A program made the translations under genes and the position numbers. Of a DNA stretch of 64,000 bases, positions 61,250 to 64,000 are shown one piece after another. The first letter of the stretch is position 1; each line of letters starts with the position of its first letter. The notes below the pieces were generated by a model. That model ran no database searches. It saw only the letters and a program-made list of their open reading frames with translations, and was not told where the DNA came from. This DNA comes from Xylaria sp. FL1777 (taxonomy: Eukaryota; Ascomycota; Sordariomycetes; Xylariales; Xylariaceae): contig MU400703.1 of the NCBI GenBank assembly GCA_022578965.1, forward strand, positions 1-64,000, in the 5' to 3' direction.

Positions 61250-62000
61250 TACTAATACTTAAAATAAAAAATAAAAAACAACTAATTAATAAAGAAAAAA
61301 AATTAGTATAGCAAATAATAGTTAATTATTAATTATTAAACGTAATTATTATTACAAATAAATATTTTTTTACTTTATTAATAACTATAAGAAAAAATAT
61401 TAGTTAAGCAAAATAGTTTATAGCAATTAATATTTTAAATAAATATTATGCTATTAAAATAGCTAAAGGAAAAAAATAAAAAACTGCTATATAAACAGTA
61501 TATAAACTATATAAGTATATAGTTATGCTATAAAAACTATAAAATATATTAGCTAGCTTTTAATATATAATAATAATAATTTTACGGAAGTTTTTAAACA
61601 AATTTGTGTTTATTTACTTAAATAATATTTTGATTTACTTTAAAATATTAAAAAAATATAAAAAACATATAACTTAAGTATTAAAAACACTTAAATAAGC
61701 AAAATTATAATTTAATATAAAAAAGTATATATAGCATATATAAAAAATCGACTTTTTAAGATTTATAATTACTTTAAAACAAATATAAATTTAATAGTTA
61801 AAAATTAATATAATATAAAACTAGAAAATATTTAACTTAGTTATTATTATAAATATATAATAAACATTAGAATTTTTAAACTATGTTTAAATGTTAATTT
61901 AAGATTTTAAGAAAATAGCATTTTACTTTATAAAGTATACAAAAAAAAAATACAAAAAAATTTTTTTTTAATTTTAAAGAAAGCTTAAAAAGCTTTTAAA
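61250..62000 (+). pseudogene. pol: gypsy-1 reverse transcriptase (YLDD, copy C)
   Basis: The frame reads VFIYLNNILIYFK at about 61606-61644 (YLDDILIY with both Asp as Asn, active-site codons 61615-61626). KKYKKHIT-VLKTLK and IDFLRFIITLKQI follow, matching EHxxHVxxVLxxLxxAxLxxxxxKCxxxxxxVxFLGFIIxxxGI. A KINII-N block leading to an FLNY start (VxxIxxWxxPxxxxxxxxFLGFxNFYRRFI pattern) follows. Only transitions separate it from a typical gypsy RT. Confidence 0.85.
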
Positions 62001-62600
62001 AAACTAAAACTAAAAGTTATTTTTAACTTTGTAGTTAAACTACTTAATTTATAAAAAAAAAAAAAGCTAAAAATAAATGCTTTAAATAGTATAATTGCAA
62101 AAGTTTTAAAACAACTAAAAAATAACAAAAAATAACACTTAGTAGCTTATTACTTTAAAGTACTATAAAACGTAGTATTATAATACTTTATATATAATAA
62201 AAAACTGCTTGTAATTATTATAGTACTTAAAAAATAAAAACTATTTTTTATAAAAACTATAAAGCTAATTAAGATTTATTTAAATTATTAAAACTTAATA
62301 AAATTTATAATTATATAAAAAATTACTAAATAACATAAAAATTAAATGGTTTTTTTTTTTAAATTTAACTTTAAAATATGTTACATTAAAAGAAAAAAAA
62401 ACATTTAAGCAAACATATTTAGTTAACAAAGTTAAAAAAGATTTAAAGTTTTAAAAAAGAACATTTAAGTATTATATTCTTAAAAAAATAAAAGCTTAAA
62501 AGTTAAAGTTATATTTAAGAACTTTATAAATATATAGCTATAATAAGCTTATAACTTAAAAGAATTAATATAGCTATAAAAGCACAAAAAATTAAAAAAT
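62000..62600 (+). pseudogene. pol: gypsy-1 RNase H region (copy C)
   Basis: Lying between RT and integrase, it includes a TKNNT--LITLKYYKT reading. This would fit the ECNYEIHDKEMLAI-type block followed by the YTDHKxLEYF-type block of gypsy RNase H. Individual catalytic residues could not be placed with certainty. Confidence 0.5.
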
Positions 62601-62619
62601 AATAAGCTAATATATAAAT

Positions 62620-63060
62620 ATAAAGTTTACTTACTAGAATTTTTACAAAATAAATTTATTAAAAAGTTTTATAAATATTTATTATATAAACACTAAAAAA
62701 TAATAAAAATAGTTAAACAACTATAAAAAAAATACGATTTTTTAAAACTATAAAACATAATTAAAGCTATTATAAAAAAGTATAATATTTATAATAAAGC
62801 TAAAGCAGCTTAATATAAGCTTTATAAATTGCTATAACTTATATAAATACTTAAGTAAGCATAGCATACTATTGCTTAAAATTTTATTATAGCATTATTT
62901 TTATTAACTAATTTAATTATAAAAGTATAATATAATAAAATATAAGTTATTATTAATAAATTTACTAAGTATGCTTACTTTTTATTGTTTAAAAAAAATA
63001 TAATAGTTAAACAACTTATATATGCTTTTATATATTGATATTTAAATAAATATAAGCTAC
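62620..63060 (+). pseudogene. pol: gypsy-1 integrase, N-terminal part (copy C)
   Basis: It matches the integrase of copy B (17280-17720) base for base apart from transitions: a zinc-binding region, then VIINKFTKYAYFLL with the first catalytic Asp changed to Asn. The remainder of the domain should continue to the right, but from about 63230 on there is no second copy to guide the reading. Confidence 0.75.
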
Positions 63061-63229
63061 TAAAAAAAATTGTTTTAAACTAAAATAAATTGTTTATTTT
63101 TAAGTTTAAAATTAGTTTTTTTAAACTTATTAGTATTAAACTAAAGTTTTTAACTGCTTACTACTTATAAATAAATAAACAAACAAAAAAACTAAACTAA
63201 ATATTAAAATAATATTTATAAAGTTATAT

Positions 63230-64000
63230 TAATTATTAGCAAAATAATTAAGTAAAACTATTACTAATAATATAGATTTTATATAATATATTAATAAACA
63301 AAGATATAAATATATTTTTGCATAAAGTTATTTATAAATAGCAAGCAACTATTAAAAAACAAAAAAAAACATTAATAAAAGCACTTACTATTTTAATTAT
63401 AGCACCTTAAATAAAAACTATTATAACAAAAATTAAAATGCTATAAGCTAAACTATAACTACGTTTTTAGTTTTTATAATAACGGATATTAATATATTAT
63501 AACAAAAAACAAACTAAAAAACTAACTTTTAAAAAAAAAAACAAAGTTTATTTGTTATAACAAAAACAAAATATAAACATTAATATTTTTTAAATTAAAA
63601 TAAAACAACTAAGCAATAAATTAAAATTTAAAAAACTTAGCTTTTTTAAGATTAAAAAAGTTATTTTACTTATTAACTATAAACTATTAGTATTAAAAAA
63701 TATATAAATTTACTTTGTTTTTTACATTTTTTTACTAAAACTAGTATTTATTAAAACATTTATTAAAATATAACTAAAAATAAAAACAGATTAAAATATT
63801 TATAAAATTAAAAATATATTAAGTTTTTATTAAAATAATAATAACGTTAAGTATTTTATTAAATAAAAAAGATATTTATATGCTAATAATACTTAAAAAC
63901 TTAAAAAATACTTAAAAACTGCTAAAATAATTATAAACTAGTTTTATTATTAATATTTTAACTAGCTAAAGTTAAAAAAAAAAATTAACTTTAAATAAAA
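63230..64000 (+). other. gypsy-1 copy C downstream of integrase core, unread
   Basis: This is AT-rich, RIP-like DNA continuing copy C to the window edge. Copy B is cut by copia-1 before this point, so no comparison is possible and I cannot assign domains. Confidence 0.4.

Larger units (their letters stand above)
57401..64000 (+). mobile_element. gypsy-1 copy C, 5' LTR through integrase
   Basis: This is the longest uninterrupted copy in the window, plus strand, running off the right edge. The order is LTR (57401-57918), gag side (58000-61100), reverse transcriptase (61250-62000), RNase H (62000-62600) and integrase (62620-63060). It is the reference that shows copy B was once continuous across the LINE. 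The 3' end and second LTR are outside the window. Confidence 0.88.

Noticed and set aside
1..64000. Mitochondrial or apicoplast origin because of very high AT content
   Set aside because: The damage is transition-only between repeat copies on both strands, and the elements are nuclear fungal retrotransposons. No organellar genes, tRNAs or rRNAs are seen.

Overview
The window is 64 kb of extremely AT-rich DNA in which I can find no intact gene. Almost every recognisable piece is a transposable-element relic with G:C to A:T transition damage on both strands. This is the pattern left by repeat-induced point mutation (RIP) in filamentous ascomycetes. Open frames survive only as short accidents. 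When the damage is read through (Trp and Gln codons turned to stops, Glu/Asp turned to Lys/Asn), several polyprotein domains can be recognised. The retroelement types (chromovirus with chromodomain, fungal copia with a QTDD reverse transcriptase, gypsy, and a LINE that looks Tad-like) suggest a Pezizomycotina species. The window is probably a pericentromeric, centromeric or other heterochromatic AT isochore.

Layout. 1-3774: gypsy-1 copy A (minus; continues left of the window), inserted in copia-1 copy 1. 3775-17088: copia-1 copy 1 (minus), split by a complete chromovirus at 7208-15067 (minus; 193-bp LTRs, 5-bp target duplication). 17089-27424: gypsy-1 copy B (minus), split by a 5'-truncated LINE at 18902-23424. 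27425-27937: unassigned, less mutated DNA. 27938-30372: copia-1 copy 2 (minus), inserted in arm 1 of a long inverted repeat, Z. 30373-32108 and 39484-41425: Z arm 1, split by a full-length copia-1 copy 3 at 32109-39483 (plus; 287-bp LTRs). 41426-42600: W element copy 1, exactly at the centre of the Z palindrome. 42601 to about 47000: Z arm 2. 47427-48601: W copy 2 (inverted). 48740-49165: minisatellite that reverses orientation. 49166-49656: solo LTR of gypsy-1. 50280-52135: LINE ORF1 relic. 52263-52789: small element made of two 99-bp direct repeats around a partly unmutated core. 53050-57400: gypsy-2 relic (minus). 57401-64000: gypsy-1 copy C (plus; continues right of the window).

The insertions form a relative clock. 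Copy B of gypsy-1 and the Z palindrome are the oldest layer; copia-1 copies and the LINE landed in them; the chromovirus and gypsy-1 copy A then landed in copia-1. No host gene, tRNA, rRNA or CRISPR was found. The items least explained by known element structure are a 516-codon antisense frame inside the chromovirus, the Z palindrome with its W insertion, the 1175-bp W element, the inverted minisatellite, and a mutation pattern that spares GpC.
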